Shown here: one piece after another, positions 1 through 9,477 of the stretch
Numbering within the stretch: position 1 is the first letter of the stretch
Layout of the letters: every line of letters starts with the position of its first letter
The notes under the pieces: generated by a model
What the model saw: only the letters and a program-made list of their open reading frames with translations
Told to the model about the DNA's origin: nothing
Databases searched by the model: none
Position numbers and translations under genes: made by a program
Origin: Pseudomonadota bacterium
GTDB taxonomy: Bacteria > Pseudomonadota > Alphaproteobacteria > Dongiales > Dongiaceae
NCBI GenBank assembly: GCA_021792365.1
Contig: JAJYUT010000002.1
Coordinates: forward strand, 248,001-312,000
Direction: 5' to 3'
DNA length: 64,000 nt

Positions 1-423
1 GGGCACGGTTTCGGTCGCACCGGAGGCGGCTTCCTCGCCCTCCATCGGGATGTCGGGCACCACCTCGCCGTCCGCCAGCTTCAGCCCGCCTTCGCGGATC
101 AGCTTCTGGACGCCCTTGATGGTGTAGCCCTTGTCATAGAGCAGGCCCCTGATGGCCCGCAGCAGGTCGATGTCCTCCGGCCGGTAATAGCGCCGGCCCC
201 CGCCCCGCTTCAGGGGGCGGATCTGGGCGAACTTGGTCTCCCAGAAGCGCAGGACGTGCTGGGGCACTTCCAACTCGTCCGCCACCTCGGAAATGGTGCG
301 GAAGGCGTCGGCCGACTTCTCGACCCGCCGGGCCCGCGGCGACCCTTCCCGCGGCGCCGCCTGGGGCGTCTGCTGGGGCGTCTGCTGGACCTCCGGGCGG
401 GTTGCCTGCTTTGCGCCGCTCAT
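1..423 (-). CDS. MerR family transcriptional regulator (C-terminus beyond window)
   Basis: Minus-strand gene whose 3' end runs off the left edge; 141 codons are visible. After a Q/P-rich N-terminal tail of about 35 residues comes a MerR winged-helix domain, with the sequence [21 protein letters not shown] followed by a [14 protein letters not shown] wing and a helix resembling [14 protein letters not shown]. The recognition region has the Y-Y-R pattern usual in MerR proteins. The ATG overlaps the ihfA stop by four bases (ATGA), so the two are translated as one unit. A MerR gene directly after ihfA is a recurrent arrangement in alphaproteobacteria. The effector is unknown, and no metal-binding cysteines are visible in the part seen. 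Confidence 0.88.
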   Translation of the reverse strand, partial: MSGAKQATRPEVQQTPQQTPQAAPREGSPRARRVEKSADAFRTISEVADELEVPQHVLRFWETKFAQIRPLKRGGGRRYYRPEDIDLLRAIRGLLYDKGYTIKGVQKLIREGGLKLADGEVVPDIPMEGEEAASGATETVP

Positions 424-722
424 GAGGCAATGCCCTTGTTGACCCGGTCCTTGAGTACGTGCGAGGCGCGGAACACCAGGACCCGGCGCGGCTTGATCGG
501 CACCTCCTCGCCGGTCTTGGGGTTGCGCCCGATGCGCTCGCCCTTCATCCGGACCAGGAAGGAGCCGAAGGACGAGATCTTCACGCTTTCGCCCCGCGTC
601 AGGGCGGCGGAGATCTCCTCGAGCACGGTGTCGACCAACTCAGCCGATTCGTTTCGAGACAGCCCAACCTCTTGGTAAACCGACTCGCTCAGATCGGCGC
701 GAGTGATGGTCTTTCCAGTCAT
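420..722 (-). CDS. ihfA: Integration host factor subunit alpha
   Basis: 100-residue HU/IHF family DNA-bending protein, starting [11 protein letters not shown]. The beta-arm carries the diagnostic [18 protein letters not shown] stretch with the intercalating proline, followed by VLVFRAS. Length matches the IHF-alpha family. An in-frame start lies upstream, but the chosen ATG is preceded by AGGGGGAC at good spacing, and the protein begins where family members begin. It forms a heterodimer with IHF-beta, which is not in this window, and acts in nucleoid structure, recombination and promoter activation. It is followed by the merR gene with an ATGA overlap and preceded by fabH, the standard order in this cluster. 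Confidence 0.95.
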   Translation of the reverse strand: MTGKTITRADLSESVYQEVGLSRNESAELVDTVLEEISAALTRGESVKISSFGSFLVRMKGERIGRNPKTGEEVPIKPRRVLVFRASHVLKDRVNKGIAS

Positions 723-906
723 GCGCTTCGTCCCCCTGCGGATGTTGTCTGCGTCTTGCATCGCGCAGCTTGTCCGCGAGTCTCTCGTCATAAGCTGGAA
801 ACAAGCCTAACGAGTCACGATATATCAGTCAATTAAGGAACGATCTTAAGATGCGCCGCGGTGTCGATTGCACACTATGGTAAACGCGGCGTTGCAACCG
901 AGTCGT

Positions 907-1878
907 CTACCAGCGGACCAGGGCAGAGCCCCAGGTGAACCCGCCGCCCATCGCCTCCATCAGCACCAACTGGCCGCGCTTGACGCGCCCGTCATTCACC
1001 GCCTCTGCGAGAGCCAGCGGAATGGACGCCGCGGAGGTGTTGGCATGGCGGTCGACCGTGATGACGGCGCGATGCTCGGGCAGCTTCAGCCGGTGGCCCA
1101 TGCTGTCGATGATGCGACGGTTGGCCTGATGCGGCACCAGCCAGTCGACGTCGTCCGCGGTGATGCCGTTGGCCGCGATGGCGACGTCGATTGCGGCGGC
1201 GAGATTGACGACGGCGTGGCGGAACACCTCGCGCCCGTCCATCTTCACGTGGCCGGTGGTCTGGGTTGAGGATGGCCCGCCATCCACATAGAGCCGCTCG
1301 TAATGCGCGCCGTCGGAGAACAGGTGCGTGGACAGCACGCCCTGATCGGTGTTGTCGCCTTTTCCCTCGCTGGCCTGCAGCACAACCGCGCCGGCGCCGT
1401 CGCCAAACAGCACGCAGGTGTTCCGGTCCTTCCAGTCGAGGATGCGCGAGAAGGTCTCCGCGCCGATGACCAGCGCGTTCTGGGCCTGGCCCAGGCGGAT
1501 GAAATTGTCTGCGGCCGCCAGGGCGAACACGAAGCCCGAGCACACCGCGCCCACATCCATCGCGAAGCCCCTGGCGCCGAGCACGTGCTGGACCCGGGTC
1601 GCGGTGGCGGGAAAGGTGTGGTCCGGCGTGCAGGTGCCGAGGACGATGCAGTCGATGTCGCCGCCCTTCAGCCCGGCCTGCTCCAGCGCCTGGCGCGACG
1701 CGGCGAGGGCGAGGTCGGAGGTCAGCTCACCTTCCGCCGCGATGTGGCGCTGACAGATGCCCGTGCGCTGGCGGATCCACTCGTCGCTGGTGTCGATGGT
1801 CCTGGCCAGTTCGTCGTTGGTCACGATGCGGGCCGGCAGATATGAGCCGGCGCTGAGGACTCGGGAACGTGTGACCAT
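907..1878 (-). CDS. fabH: Beta-ketoacyl-ACP synthase III
   Basis: 323-residue initiating condensing enzyme of type II fatty acid synthesis, joining acetyl-CoA to malonyl-ACP. The catalytic triad is visible: Cys113 in GAVCSGF, His250 in VPHQANRR and Asn280 in HANTSAAS. The GxGAGAVV glycine loop lies near residue 160. Length is typical for the family. The start is an ATG with a GAGGT-like ribosome site nine bases upstream. It lies 12 bp downstream of plsX, so the two are co-transcribed, linking fatty acid initiation with phosphatidate synthesis. ihfA follows after about 180 bp. Confidence 0.97.
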   Translation of the reverse strand: MVTRSRVLSAGSYLPARIVTNDELARTIDTSDEWIRQRTGICQRHIAAEGELTSDLALAASRQALEQAGLKGGDIDCIVLGTCTPDHTFPATATRVQHVLGARGFAMDVGAVCSGFVFALAAADNFIRLGQAQNALVIGAETFSRILDWKDRNTCVLFGDGAGAVVLQASEGKGDNTDQGVLSTHLFSDGAHYERLYVDGGPSSTQTTGHVKMDGREVFRHAVVNLAAAIDVAIAANGITADDVDWLVPHQANRRIIDSMGHRLKLPEHRAVITVDRHANTSAASIPLALAEAVNDGRVKRGQLVLMEAMGGGFTWGSALVRW

Positions 1879-1890
1879 GTCGATTCGACC

Positions 1891-2940
1891 TCAAAGCGAT
1901 GCGGCAGTCTGCGAAGCGGGCGGAGCGGCGAGTTCCGCGAATTCCTGCTGGATCTTCGCGATGGCGTCATTCCGCACCATGTCGACCGCGACGCCGATCG
2001 CATTGGCAAACCCGAAGGCGTCCGTCCCGCCGTGGCTCTTCACGCAGATGCCGTTGAGGCCCATGAAGATCGCGCCATTATAGCGCCGCGGATCGAGCCG
2101 CGCGCGCAGGGCGTTGAGGGCCGGCCGCGCCATCAGGTAGCCGATCCCAGCCATCGAGGAACTCTTGAAACTCTGGCGCAGGAACTGTCCATAGAGCTTC
2201 ACGGTTCCCTCGATGGTCTTCAGCGCGACATTGCCGGTGAAGCCGTCCGTGACGATGACGTCCACGGTCCCGCGCGCGATGTCGTCGCCTTCGATGAAGC
2301 CGTGGAACTTGCCGGGCACGTGCGCCGCCGAGCGCAGGATCTGAGCCGCGCCACGCACCTCCTCGTGGCCCTTCATCTCTTCGGTGCCGACATTGAGCAG
2401 GCCGATCGACGGCTCGCGCACGCCGAGGACGGTCCGGGCGAACACGCTGCCCATCACGGCGAATTGCACCAGGTTATTGGCGTCGCACTCGACGTTGGCG
2501 CCGAGATCCAGCATCACGCTCTCGGAGCGGATGGTCGGAAAGAACGAGGCGATCGCGGGACGGTCGATGCCCGGCAGGGTCTTCAGCACGAACTTCGCCA
2601 TCGCCATCAGCGCGCCGGTATTGCCGGCGGAAACGATGGCCGCCGCCTCGCCGTTATGGACGGCGTCGATGGCGTAGCGCATGGACGACTTGCGGCCGCC
2701 GCGGAGCGCCTGGCTCGGCTTGTCGTCCATCTTCACTTCGGTCTCGGCGTGGCGCACCGTGCTGACCGCGGCGAGGCCGGGCAGCCGGTCGATCATCGGC
2801 TTGATGCGCTGCTCGTCGCCGAAAAACAGGAACTGCGCCTCGGGGAAGCGCTGGCGAGCAATATCGGCACCCCGGATCACCATCTCCGGAGCGTTGTCGC
2901 CACCCATCGCATCCAGAGAGATTGCCAGGCTGGCGCTCAC
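1891..2940 (-). CDS. plsX: Phosphate acyltransferase PlsX
   Basis: 349-residue soluble enzyme that converts acyl-ACP to acyl-phosphate, the donor used by PlsY for glycerol-3-phosphate acylation. The family hallmarks are present: SLDAMGGDNAPE at the N-terminus, a SAGNTGALMA motif in the middle, VLDLGANVEC, and VTDGFTGNVALKTIEG near residue 230. The gene starts with GTG, not ATG, directly after a clear AAGGAG ribosome site. It sits between rpmF and fabH in the conserved order rpmF-plsX-fabH. Nothing unusual was seen. Confidence 0.97.
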   Translation of the reverse strand: MSASLAISLDAMGGDNAPEMVIRGADIARQRFPEAQFLFFGDEQRIKPMIDRLPGLAAVSTVRHAETEVKMDDKPSQALRGGRKSSMRYAIDAVHNGEAAAIVSAGNTGALMAMAKFVLKTLPGIDRPAIASFFPTIRSESVMLDLGANVECDANNLVQFAVMGSVFARTVLGVREPSIGLLNVGTEEMKGHEEVRGAAQILRSAAHVPGKFHGFIEGDDIARGTVDVIVTDGFTGNVALKTIEGTVKLYGQFLRQSFKSSSMAGIGYLMARPALNALRARLDPRRYNGAIFMGLNGICVKSHGGTDAFGFANAIGVAVDMVRNDAIAKIQQEFAELAAPPASQTAASL

Positions 2941-2997
2941 CCCCCGATCTCCTTCCTGGCCGGCCGTGACCCCCTAATCAGGTCGGCCGCCGTGACG

Positions 2998-3183
2998 TCA
3001 GGAGGCGCTGGTCGTCGGCGCAACTTCCCGGCCGTCATAATAGCCGCAGGCGCCGCAGACATGATGCGGGCGCTTCAACTCGCCGCAATTGGGGCACTCG
3101 CTGGCTTTCTGCACCGTCAGCGCATGATGGCTGCGGCGCATGTCGCGGCGCGAACTCGATACCTTCTTCTTTGGAACTGCCAT
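2998..3183 (-). CDS. rpmF: 50S ribosomal protein L32
   Basis: 61-residue ribosomal protein with the expected [13 protein letters not shown] start, the RRSHHAL segment, and a four-cysteine zinc ribbon at Cys30, Cys33, Cys43 and Cys46. This is the zinc-binding (C+) form, so no zinc-starvation variant is implied. It lies upstream of plsX with a gap of about 57 bp. A terminator-like hairpin stands 26 bp before its start codon (see 3201-3225), which would limit read-through from yceD. Confidence 0.97.
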   Translation of the reverse strand: MAVPKKKVSSSRRDMRRSHHALTVQKASECPNCGELKRPHHVCGACGYYDGREVAPTTSAS

Positions 3184-3200
3184 GGTCCGGTCTCACTGCA

Positions 3201-3225
3201 AAATAAAAGGCAGCCTACCGCTGCC
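3201..3225 (-). terminator. Terminator or attenuator hairpin before rpmF
   Basis: Reading the minus strand, a six-base-pair stem (GGCAGC / GCTGCC) with a five-base loop is followed at once by TTTTATTTTG. It lies between the yceD stop and the rpmF start, in the same transcription direction. It could end the yceD transcript or act as an attenuator for rpmF-plsX-fabH. A promoter for rpmF would have to lie very close to or within this 134-bp gap. Confidence 0.7.
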
Positions 3226-3317
3226 GCCGAATGGCGGGTTCATAAACAATATCGCCCGTTCGCGCAAGGTGCGAGCACAGGGGGCCAGCCGATCCTCCGA
3301 CGCCGGGAGACCGTCGA

Positions 3318-3866
3318 TCAACCCTTCTTTTCCTTCAGCTTTCCTAGCACCGCAAAGGGGTTAGGGCGTTCCGCGGTAGCCGGCTCCTCGGCCGGCTCTG
3401 CCCGCCACGCGCCCGGAACCTCGGCGTCGGCCTTGCGCGGGTAGGGATCCAACGCCAAGCCAAGCTGCTCGGCGGCCAACTCGCCCAGGTCGATCCAGCC
3501 GGTGGGCGCAGGCTCCGGCGCCTCGGCCGCCTCGGCATCCAGCTCCAGGTCCGCAACCTGCGGCTGTGCGCCTTCCAGGAAGTCGACCTCGAATCGCTCA
3601 TCGATCCGCGCTGGGATTGGATCGAGCGTAACGACGCAGGCCTGCATCAGGTCCGCCGACACCCTGCCCTTCACGCGGACCAAATCCTTGCGCACGCGCT
3701 TGAGCGTGAAGCTGGCGGTGAGGGAGTCGAGGCTCACCAGGTCGAAGCGCCGCGCCAGATCGGCGCGCTCCTTGTCCGTCGCGCTGATCTCCTCCCGGTG
3801 CTGGGTCGTGCTGATGCGATCCAGGGCCAATGGGCGCGAGAATTCCACAGGATCAGCCGGTTGCAT
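3318..3866 (-). CDS. YceD/DUF177 family protein
   Basis: 182-residue protein of the DUF177 (YceD) family, seen next to rpmF in most proteobacteria and linked in plants and E. coli to 23S rRNA accumulation. The N-terminal PVEFSRPLAL, the VKGRVSADLMQACVVTLDPI core around residues 65-85, and the C-terminal NPFAVLGKLK tail are typical. The chosen ATG gives MQPADPVEF and overlaps the end of the upstream chaperone gene by 14 bases. An in-frame extension upstream would lie inside that chaperone gene and is not credible. Confidence 0.88.
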   Translation of the reverse strand: MQPADPVEFSRPLALDRISTTQHREEISATDKERADLARRFDLVSLDSLTASFTLKRVRKDLVRVKGRVSADLMQACVVTLDPIPARIDERFEVDFLEGAQPQVADLELDAEAAEAPEPAPTGWIDLGELAAEQLGLALDPYPRKADAEVPGAWRAEPAEEPATAERPNPFAVLGKLKEKKG

Positions 3867-4425
3867 TTCTAGCCTCCAGCGATGCCGGCGGTTCCGGCAG
3901 CAGCGGCATGACCCGCGCCGCGCATAGATCCTCGAAACTGGCCCGCACGAAGACCGGCCTGATGTTGCATAGATAGGCGGCCATCGCGCGCACCTGGTCG
4001 TCGTGCGGCGCCACGGTGCCATAGACGTTGCGCCGGACCGCTTCGGCAAGCTCTGTATCGCCGCCTGCCAGACCGCGATCATAGGCCTGGATGCGCCCAT
4101 TCAGCGCCTCGGTCATGGCCTTGATCCGGCGGCCCACGCCGAGGTCGGCGACCCCAAGCTCCCTCAGGGAACCGTCGAGATCGGTGAACATCGCATCATA
4201 GATCGCCTGCGAAAGAACCTCGGCGTCCGCTCCCTTGTCCTTCAAGCCGTGGAAAACGGCATAGGCGTGCAGGCACAGCATCTCGAACCTGCCGTCGATC
4301 GTGTCGGGGACACCGTACACCGTGTAGAAGACGGGGTTGCGCGCCCGCCCGGCGATCTGGCGAAAGATCGCCCGAGCTTCTGCCTGGAACCGAGGTGTCT
4401 TGAATAATCGCTTAAAAAACAACAC
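3853..4425 (-). CDS. Ubiquinol-cytochrome c chaperone (CBP3-like)
   Basis: 190-residue protein of the ubiquinol-cytochrome c chaperone family, the bacterial relative of mitochondrial Cbp3, which helps assemble the cytochrome bc1 complex. The stretch NPVFYTVYGVPDTIDGRFEMLCLHAYAVFHGLK and the later FTDLDGSLRELGVADLGVGRRIK region fit the family. I place the start at a GTG giving VLFFKRLFKTPRF, with AGGAT upstream; an ATG further up would overlap the divergent bamE start. It overlaps yceD by 14 bases. No bc1 genes are in the window. Confidence 0.85.
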   Translation of the reverse strand: MLFFKRLFKTPRFQAEARAIFRQIAGRARNPVFYTVYGVPDTIDGRFEMLCLHAYAVFHGLKDKGADAEVLSQAIYDAMFTDLDGSLRELGVADLGVGRRIKAMTEALNGRIQAYDRGLAGGDTELAEAVRRNVYGTVAPHDDQVRAMAAYLCNIRPVFVRASFEDLCAARVMPLLPEPPASLEARNATG

Positions 4426-4549
4426 GATAGCTACATCCTGGACCTTGACAGGCGCGCCCTCGGGTGCGATGGTCCGCGCGGGAAGGACGCCTCGCGCTGG
4501 GCATAGCGCCGACAGCGCGGCAACACAAGAGCACTCGGGATTTCCAGGC

Positions 4550-5023
4550 ATGATCCGGATCGGACGTTATCGCGGTACGCTGCTGGCTGCTGCCGGGTTG
4601 GCCGCAGTGCTCATGGCTGCGGCCTGCACACCGCGCATCGATCAGCGCGGCAACAAGCCGGACGAAGAGCAGGTGGTGCTGATCAATCCGGGCGTCGACG
4701 ACAAGACCCGCGTGGCCGAGCTGATCGGCACGCCCTCGGCAATCTCCACCTTCGACGACCGCACCTGGTACTACATCTCCAAACGCACTGAGACGACGGC
4801 GTTCTTCGATCCGAACGTGGTCGACCAGGAGGTGCTGGCGATCGCCTTCGACGAGAGCGGGATCGTGGAGAACATGCGGATCTACGGCCCGGAAGACGGC
4901 CGCACCATCGCCTATGTGGATCGCACCACGCCAACCGAGGGCAACGAGCTGACCTTGATGCAGCAATTGCTCGGCAACCTCGGCCGCTTCAACCCCGAGG
5001 GCGACGAGCGGCCGTCACAGTAA
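4550..5023 (+). CDS. bamE: Outer membrane assembly lipoprotein BamE (SmpA/OmlA)
   Basis: 157-residue lipoprotein of the BAM complex, which folds beta-barrel proteins into the outer membrane. An N-terminal hydrophobic segment ends in LMAAAC with Cys26 as the probable lipidated residue. The mature part holds the SmpA/OmlA pattern, with NPGVDDKTRVAELIGTPSAISTFDDRTWYYIS followed by VLAIAFDESGIV. The gene diverges from the cytochrome bc1 chaperone; the 124-bp gap between them holds both promoters. An upstream in-frame extension lacks a signal sequence at the right place and is rejected. Confidence 0.93.
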   Translation: MIRIGRYRGTLLAAAGLAAVLMAAACTPRIDQRGNKPDEEQVVLINPGVDDKTRVAELIGTPSAISTFDDRTWYYISKRTETTAFFDPNVVDQEVLAIAFDESGIVENMRIYGPEDGRTIAYVDRTTPTEGNELTLMQQLLGNLGRFNPEGDERPSQ

Positions 5024-5479
5024 GCGAAGGCGATCTGCCCTTCCCCCGCGCCTGGCCGTATAGGATGTGTCCAAACTCGCCCGGTCGCCTCAACTCGGGC
5101 CAGATCGCCCGCTGCGTCACAGGCAAGATTCGAGATGCAGCCTGAACGTGCGGATCATTGAAACCTGCGCGTCAGCTCCGGGGCACCTTGCCGCCACGAC
5201 GTCCCGGCGCCAATAGCCCTCGCCGACCCCTGGCGAGGCATCGCACGTCCGTATAGTCGCCGATTCATCCTGGGCGGCAATGCGACGCAGCTGGCGCAAG
5301 GCCTGCTCCAGCGTCTTCCACCTGATGTATTTTGCGGCCAAGGGCGCGCAGCAATCCGCGTTCCTGAGGCTTCATGATCCCAAATGGCATAGCCATCGCG
5401 GACCGCCCCACCGATAGGGGCCCAATAAAGAACCCCCGGCGCGACGGCCGGGGGTTCTGCGTTTTCAAGCCGGGGCGCG
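5024..5479. other. 456-bp intergenic region between bamE and hppA
   Basis: No convincing gene. Two short minus-strand reading frames exist (about 5117-5341 with a TTG start, and 5265-5468), but neither shows a ribosome site, a known motif or a convincing composition. The right end holds the hppA terminator. No tRNA or riboswitch-like fold was seen. Confidence 0.6.
5422..5457 (-). terminator. Rho-independent terminator of hppA
   Basis: A perfect 11-bp stem (GAACCCCCGGC paired with GCCGGGGGTTC, six-base loop) lies about 20 bp after the hppA stop. On the minus strand it is followed by TTTATT. Confidence 0.9.
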
Positions 5480-7570
5480 CTATGCCGCCAGCACAGCCAG
5501 CATCAGCAGCGCGACGATGTTGGTGATCTTGATCATCGGGTTTACCGCCGGCCCGGCGGTGTCCTTGTAGGGATCACCGACCGTATCGCCGGTCACCGCG
5601 GCCTTGTGGGCGTCGGAGCCCTTGCCGCCGTGATGGCCTTCCTCGATCAGCTTCTTGGCGTTGTCCCAAGCGCCGCCGCCGGAAGTCATCTGGATGGCGA
5701 CGAACAGGCCGGTCACGATCGTGCCCAGCAGCATCGCGCCCAGCGCCACGAATGCCTGCGCCTGGCCGGAGACCGCCCAGATCACGACATAGAGCAGGAT
5801 GGGTGCGAACACCGGCAGCATCGAGGGCAGGATCATCTCCTTGATCGCCGCCTGGGTCAGCAGGCTGACCGCTTTGCCGTATTCCGGCTTGGCCGTGCCT
5901 TCCATGATGCCCTTGATCTCGCGGAACTGGCGGCGGACCTCCACCACCACCGAACCCGCTGCGCGCCCGACGGCCATCATGCCCATCGAGGCGAACAGGA
6001 ACGGCAGCGCGCCGCCCAGGAACAAGCCGATGACCACGTAGGGGTCATTGAGCTGGAAGCTGATCTGCGAGCTCAGATTCGGGAAGTAGTGCTTCAGGTC
6101 CTCGGTATAGGCCGCGAACAGCACCAGGGCTGCGAGACCGGCAGAGCCGATCGCGTAGCCCTTGGTCACCGCCTTGGTCGTGTTGCCGACCGCGTCGAGC
6201 GCGTCGGTTACCTTGCGCACATCCTTCGGCAGGTCCGCCATCTCGGCAATGCCGCCGGCATTGTCGGTGACCGGGCCATAGGCGTCGAGCGCCACGATGA
6301 TGCCGGCGAGCGACAGCATGGTGGTCGCCGCGATCGCGATGCCATAGAGGCCGGCCAGGGCATAGGCGGCAACGATAGCGGCGCTGATCACGATCGCCGG
6401 AAGCGCGCAGGCTTCCATCGAGACCGCGAGGCCCTGGATGATGTTGGTCGCGTGGCCCGTGGTCGAGGCGGCAGCGACACTCTTCACCGGACGGAAGTTG
6501 GTCGCGGTGTAGTACTCGGTGATCCACACCAGCAGGCCGGTCACGGCAAGGCCGATCAGCGCGCAGACGAAGATCCCCATCCCGGTGACGGTCGCGCCCG
6601 TGCTGACCTGGATCGGCGTGCTGAAGCCGAAGCTCACCTGCACCATGATCGCGATCAGGACGGCCGAGACCACGCCCGTTGCGATCAGGCCCTTGTAGAG
6701 CGCGCCCATGATGTTCTGGCTCGCGCCCAGCTTGATGAAGAAGGTGCCGATGATCGAGCCTATGATGCTGACGGCGCAGACCAGCAGCGGGAAGAGCATC
6801 ATCTGCTCCTGCGCCAGACCGGTGAAGAAGATCTGGCCCAGCAGCATGGTCGCGACGACGGTGACGGCGAAGGTCTCGAACAGGTCGGCCGCCATGCCGG
6901 CGCAATCGCCGACGTTGTCGCCCACATTGTCGGCGATCACGGCAGGATTGCGCGGATCATCCTCCGGGATGCCGGCTTCGATCTTGCCCACCAGGTCGGC
7001 GCCGACATCGGCGCCCTTGGTGAAGATGCCGCCGCCGAGGCGCGCGAAGATGGAGATCAGCGACGCGCCGAAGCTCAGGCCCACCAGGGCCTCCAGCATC
7101 GGGCGCATCTCCACGCCCATGTTGCGCAGCAGGAGGTAATAGCCGGCGACGCCGAGCAGGCCGAGGCCCACCACCAGCATGCCGGTGATCGCGCCAGCCT
7201 TCGCGGCGATGGCGAGGGCCGGCGCCACACCCTGGCGCGCCGCCTCCGCGGTGCGCACGTTGGAGCGCACCGACACGTTCATGCCGATGTAGCCGGCCGC
7301 GCCCGACAGGACCGCGCCGATCACGAAGCCGATGGCCGAAAGCCCGCTCAGCGCCAGCGCCAGCACGATCGCGACCACGATGCCGACCACGCCGATATAG
7401 GTGTATTGCTTGTTGAGATAGGCGCGCGCGCCTTCCTGCACGGCGGCCGCGATCTCCTGCATGCGCTGGGTGCCGGCCGAAGCCGCCAATACTGATTGAG
7501 TGGCCCATACTCCGTAAACCAGGGCCAAGGCGCCGCACACGATGACGCCCCAGTAGTAAATCATGTCCAT
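5480..7570 (-). CDS. hppA: Proton-translocating membrane pyrophosphatase
   Basis: 696-residue integral membrane protein with about 16 hydrophobic segments that couples pyrophosphate hydrolysis to proton pumping. The substrate-binding aspartates are in [19 protein letters not shown] near residue 200 and in the C-terminal [10 protein letters not shown] and [15 protein letters not shown] motifs. The residue that separates the two classes is Lys in [11 protein letters not shown]+-dependent enzymes have Ala there, so this is the K+-independent proton-pumping type. It has its own terminator and stands apart from the upstream MFS gene by about 146 bp. The start is ATG, with a second ATG two codons on. 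Confidence 0.97.
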   Translation of the reverse strand: MDMIYYWGVIVCGALALVYGVWATQSVLAASAGTQRMQEIAAAVQEGARAYLNKQYTYIGVVGIVVAIVLALALSGLSAIGFVIGAVLSGAAGYIGMNVSVRSNVRTAEAARQGVAPALAIAAKAGAITGMLVVGLGLLGVAGYYLLLRNMGVEMRPMLEALVGLSFGASLISIFARLGGGIFTKGADVGADLVGKIEAGIPEDDPRNPAVIADNVGDNVGDCAGMAADLFETFAVTVVATMLLGQIFFTGLAQEQMMLFPLLVCAVSIIGSIIGTFFIKLGASQNIMGALYKGLIATGVVSAVLIAIMVQVSFGFSTPIQVSTGATVTGMGIFVCALIGLAVTGLLVWITEYYTATNFRPVKSVAAASTTGHATNIIQGLAVSMEACALPAIVISAAIVAAYALAGLYGIAIAATTMLSLAGIIVALDAYGPVTDNAGGIAEMADLPKDVRKVTDALDAVGNTTKAVTKGYAIGSAGLAALVLFAAYTEDLKHYFPNLSSQISFQLNDPYVVIGLFLGGALPFLFASMGMMAVGRAAGSVVVEVRRQFREIKGIMEGTAKPEYGKAVSLLTQAAIKEMILPSMLPVFAPILLYVVIWAVSGQAQAFVALGAMLLGTIVTGLFVAIQMTSGGGAWDNAKKLIEEGHHGGKGSDAHKAAVTGDTVGDPYKDTAGPAVNPMIKITNIVALLMLAVLAA

Positions 7571-7716
7571 GTCAGATCATCCCCGTCTGAGAGTTCTTTT
7601 GGCCGCTCAAGGGTATGGAATCTCAAGAGAATCCCCGAGTCCGCCAGACTTTCGGGCGCGGAGCATAGGGAAAAGGGCGGAATGGCGCAACGGGCCGATT
7701 TCCGCCTCTCGCGGGC

Positions 7717-8910
7717 TCAAGCCGGAACGGGGCTGCGCTTCGCCAGGCGCGGCGCACCCCACAGCACCGCCGCCAGGATCAGGGTCGAGGGGACGAGCGA
7801 TCCCCACAGCACCGCGTTCCAGCCCCAGCTTTGCTCCACCGCGCCGGCGATGAACGAGCAGATCGCAACGCCCGTGAAGGTGAGGAAATCGTTGCTGCCC
7901 TGGACCTTGGCGCGTTCGGCGGGCCGGTAGCACCTGGTCAGCAGGCTGGTGCCGCCGACGAACAGGAAGTTCCAGCCCAGCCCCAGAAGCAGCAGCGCGA
8001 GCCAGAAGTGCAGGATGTCGACTCCCGCCAGTCCGACCACGACGGTCGCGGTCAGGCAGAAGGCGCCAGCCAACAGGACGTTGCGCTCGCCGAAGCGCCG
8101 GATGAGGTGCCCCGTGAAGAACGACGGCGCGAACATGCCGAGAATGTGGACCGAGAGCACCGTTGCGGTTTCGCCGATGCCGAAGCCGCAAAACTTCATG
8201 GCGAGGGGCGTCGCGGTCATGATGAAGATCATCGTGCTGTAGCCAAACATGGCGGCGCACAGCGCGGCGATCGCGGTCGGTTGCCGCAGGATCTCGAGGA
8301 TCGGCCGCTGCGGGCCCGAAGCCTCTTCCTCCGTCGGCCGCGCGAAGCGCACGGGAACCAGTGGTGGGATCATGGCCAGCGACAACAGCGCCACGAACAG
8401 GAAGGCGCCGGCGAACGTGAACGGCGCGAAGAGGTCCGTGCCGATGGTCGCGAGGCGTGGTCCGATGACCGCCGCCACGATTCCCCCCGCCAGCACCAGC
8501 GAGATGGCCTTGGGGCGAAAGGCCTCGTTGGACACCTCCGCCGCGGCAAAGCGCAAATGGAGGGCGGCGGCGTTGGATACGCCCATGACGGCATTGCCGA
8601 CGCAGAACAGTGCGAAGCTGTTCTGATAGATCGCCATCATGGCGAGTCCGCCGCCGGCCGCGCCGGCCAGGGCGCCGATGAAGAAGCCGTTGCGCCGGCC
8701 GAGCGAGCGCATCACGTGGGCGACGGGAATCGTCGCCGCCATGGTGACGACGAACTGCAGTCCGAGCGGCAGGGTCGCCCAGCGCGGGTCGGCGGCCAGC
8801 ATCTGCCCGGACAGGGCCGACACCGTCATGAACACCGACATGCAGGAATTCGCCAGCGCTTGCGCCACGGCGAGCAGGAAGACGGCACGGTATTGCGATT
8901 GGGTCGACAT
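7717..8910 (-). CDS. MFS transporter
   Basis: 397-residue major facilitator with about 12 hydrophobic segments and a short charged central loop (RFARPTEEEASGPQRP) between helices six and seven. A basic cytoplasmic loop, MRSLGRRNGF, lies between helices two and three at the place of the MFS A-motif, and GNAVMGVSNAAAL and RPAERAKVQGSNDF are further recognisable loop segments. The substrate cannot be read from the sequence. I chose the ATG giving MSTQSQYRAVF; a GTG four codons earlier is also possible, and neither has a strong ribosome site. It lies 55 bp downstream of the FliL-like gene in the same direction. Confidence 0.85.
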   Translation of the reverse strand: MSTQSQYRAVFLLAVAQALANSCMSVFMTVSALSGQMLAADPRWATLPLGLQFVVTMAATIPVAHVMRSLGRRNGFFIGALAGAAGGGLAMMAIYQNSFALFCVGNAVMGVSNAAALHLRFAAAEVSNEAFRPKAISLVLAGGIVAAVIGPRLATIGTDLFAPFTFAGAFLFVALLSLAMIPPLVPVRFARPTEEEASGPQRPILEILRQPTAIAALCAAMFGYSTMIFIMTATPLAMKFCGFGIGETATVLSVHILGMFAPSFFTGHLIRRFGERNVLLAGAFCLTATVVVGLAGVDILHFWLALLLLGLGWNFLFVGGTSLLTRCYRPAERAKVQGSNDFLTFTGVAICSFIAGAVEQSWGWNAVLWGSLVPSTLILAAVLWGAPRLAKRSPVPA

Positions 8911-8965
8911 GCGCCGCGACACTGGAGGATCGTGCCGCGCGCCACAAGGGCGAAATTGTCCTATT

Positions 8966-9406
8966 TCATTTCAGATCCATGCGTTCCATGGCGCGGATCG
9001 ACAGCTTGTAAATCTTGTCCTCTCCGATGCGCGCCTTCACGACCTTGTCGAGGCGCTGCCGGATCAACGGCTCCTCGAAGCCGCTCTGCTCCAACTGCTT
9101 GCGGCCCATCAGGTGGTGAAGCTCGGTCGTGACAGCGTCATACACGATGGGCAGGCTGTACTGCACCTGCCGCATCTTGAGCGGGTCGTCGAACATGAGC
9201 ACGATGCGGAAGAAGAACTGGTAGATCGGCTTGCCGTTGCGCACGACCGTGATCGGGATGGTCTCAAGCTCGATCTGCGAGAGCTGGGGAATCGCCGGGC
9301 CGGCATCCTCCGCGTCCGGCGCGCGGAAATAGAACCACCAAGCGGCGGCCCCGCCGCTGCCGCCAAGCAACAGAAGCAACACAAAGACGATCAGGAGCTT
9401 CTTCAT
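8966..9406 (-). CDS. Membrane-anchored FliL-like protein
   Basis: 146 residues: a short cytoplasmic start, one N-terminal hydrophobic helix (residues about 4-26), then a soluble domain. The pattern LETIPITVVRNGKPIYQFFFRIVLMFDDP, followed by a PIVYDAVTTEL helix and RLDKVVKARIGEDKIYKLSI at the end, resembles the periplasmic domain of FliL, which sits by the flagellar stator. The resemblance is in layout and hydrophobic spacing, not in strict motifs, so the assignment is tentative. No flagellar gene is next to it; it lies between thiL and an MFS carrier. motAB are elsewhere in the window, at 41342-43214. Confidence 0.6.
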   Translation of the reverse strand: MKKLLIVFVLLLLLGGSGGAAAWWFYFRAPDAEDAGPAIPQLSQIELETIPITVVRNGKPIYQFFFRIVLMFDDPLKMRQVQYSLPIVYDAVTTELHHLMGRKQLEQSGFEEPLIRQRLDKVVKARIGEDKIYKLSIRAMERMDLK

Positions 9407-9477
9407 CGCAACGCCAGCGCGACTCCTTCCGATCCGCGCATCCCGCGGGACTCTAGGAAGACTAGCGCCTGGATTGG

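Noticed and set aside
5117-5341. 74-codon minus-strand frame downstream of hppA
   Set aside because: TTG start, no ribosome site and no recognisable motif; kept only as part of the intergenic note.
5606-7495. Long plus-strand reading frame of 629 codons opposite hppA
   Set aside because: It is the complement of a well-supported pyrophosphatase gene. The translation is rich in H, R, D, A and Q, as expected from antisense of GC-rich membrane-protein codons, and has no recognisable domain.
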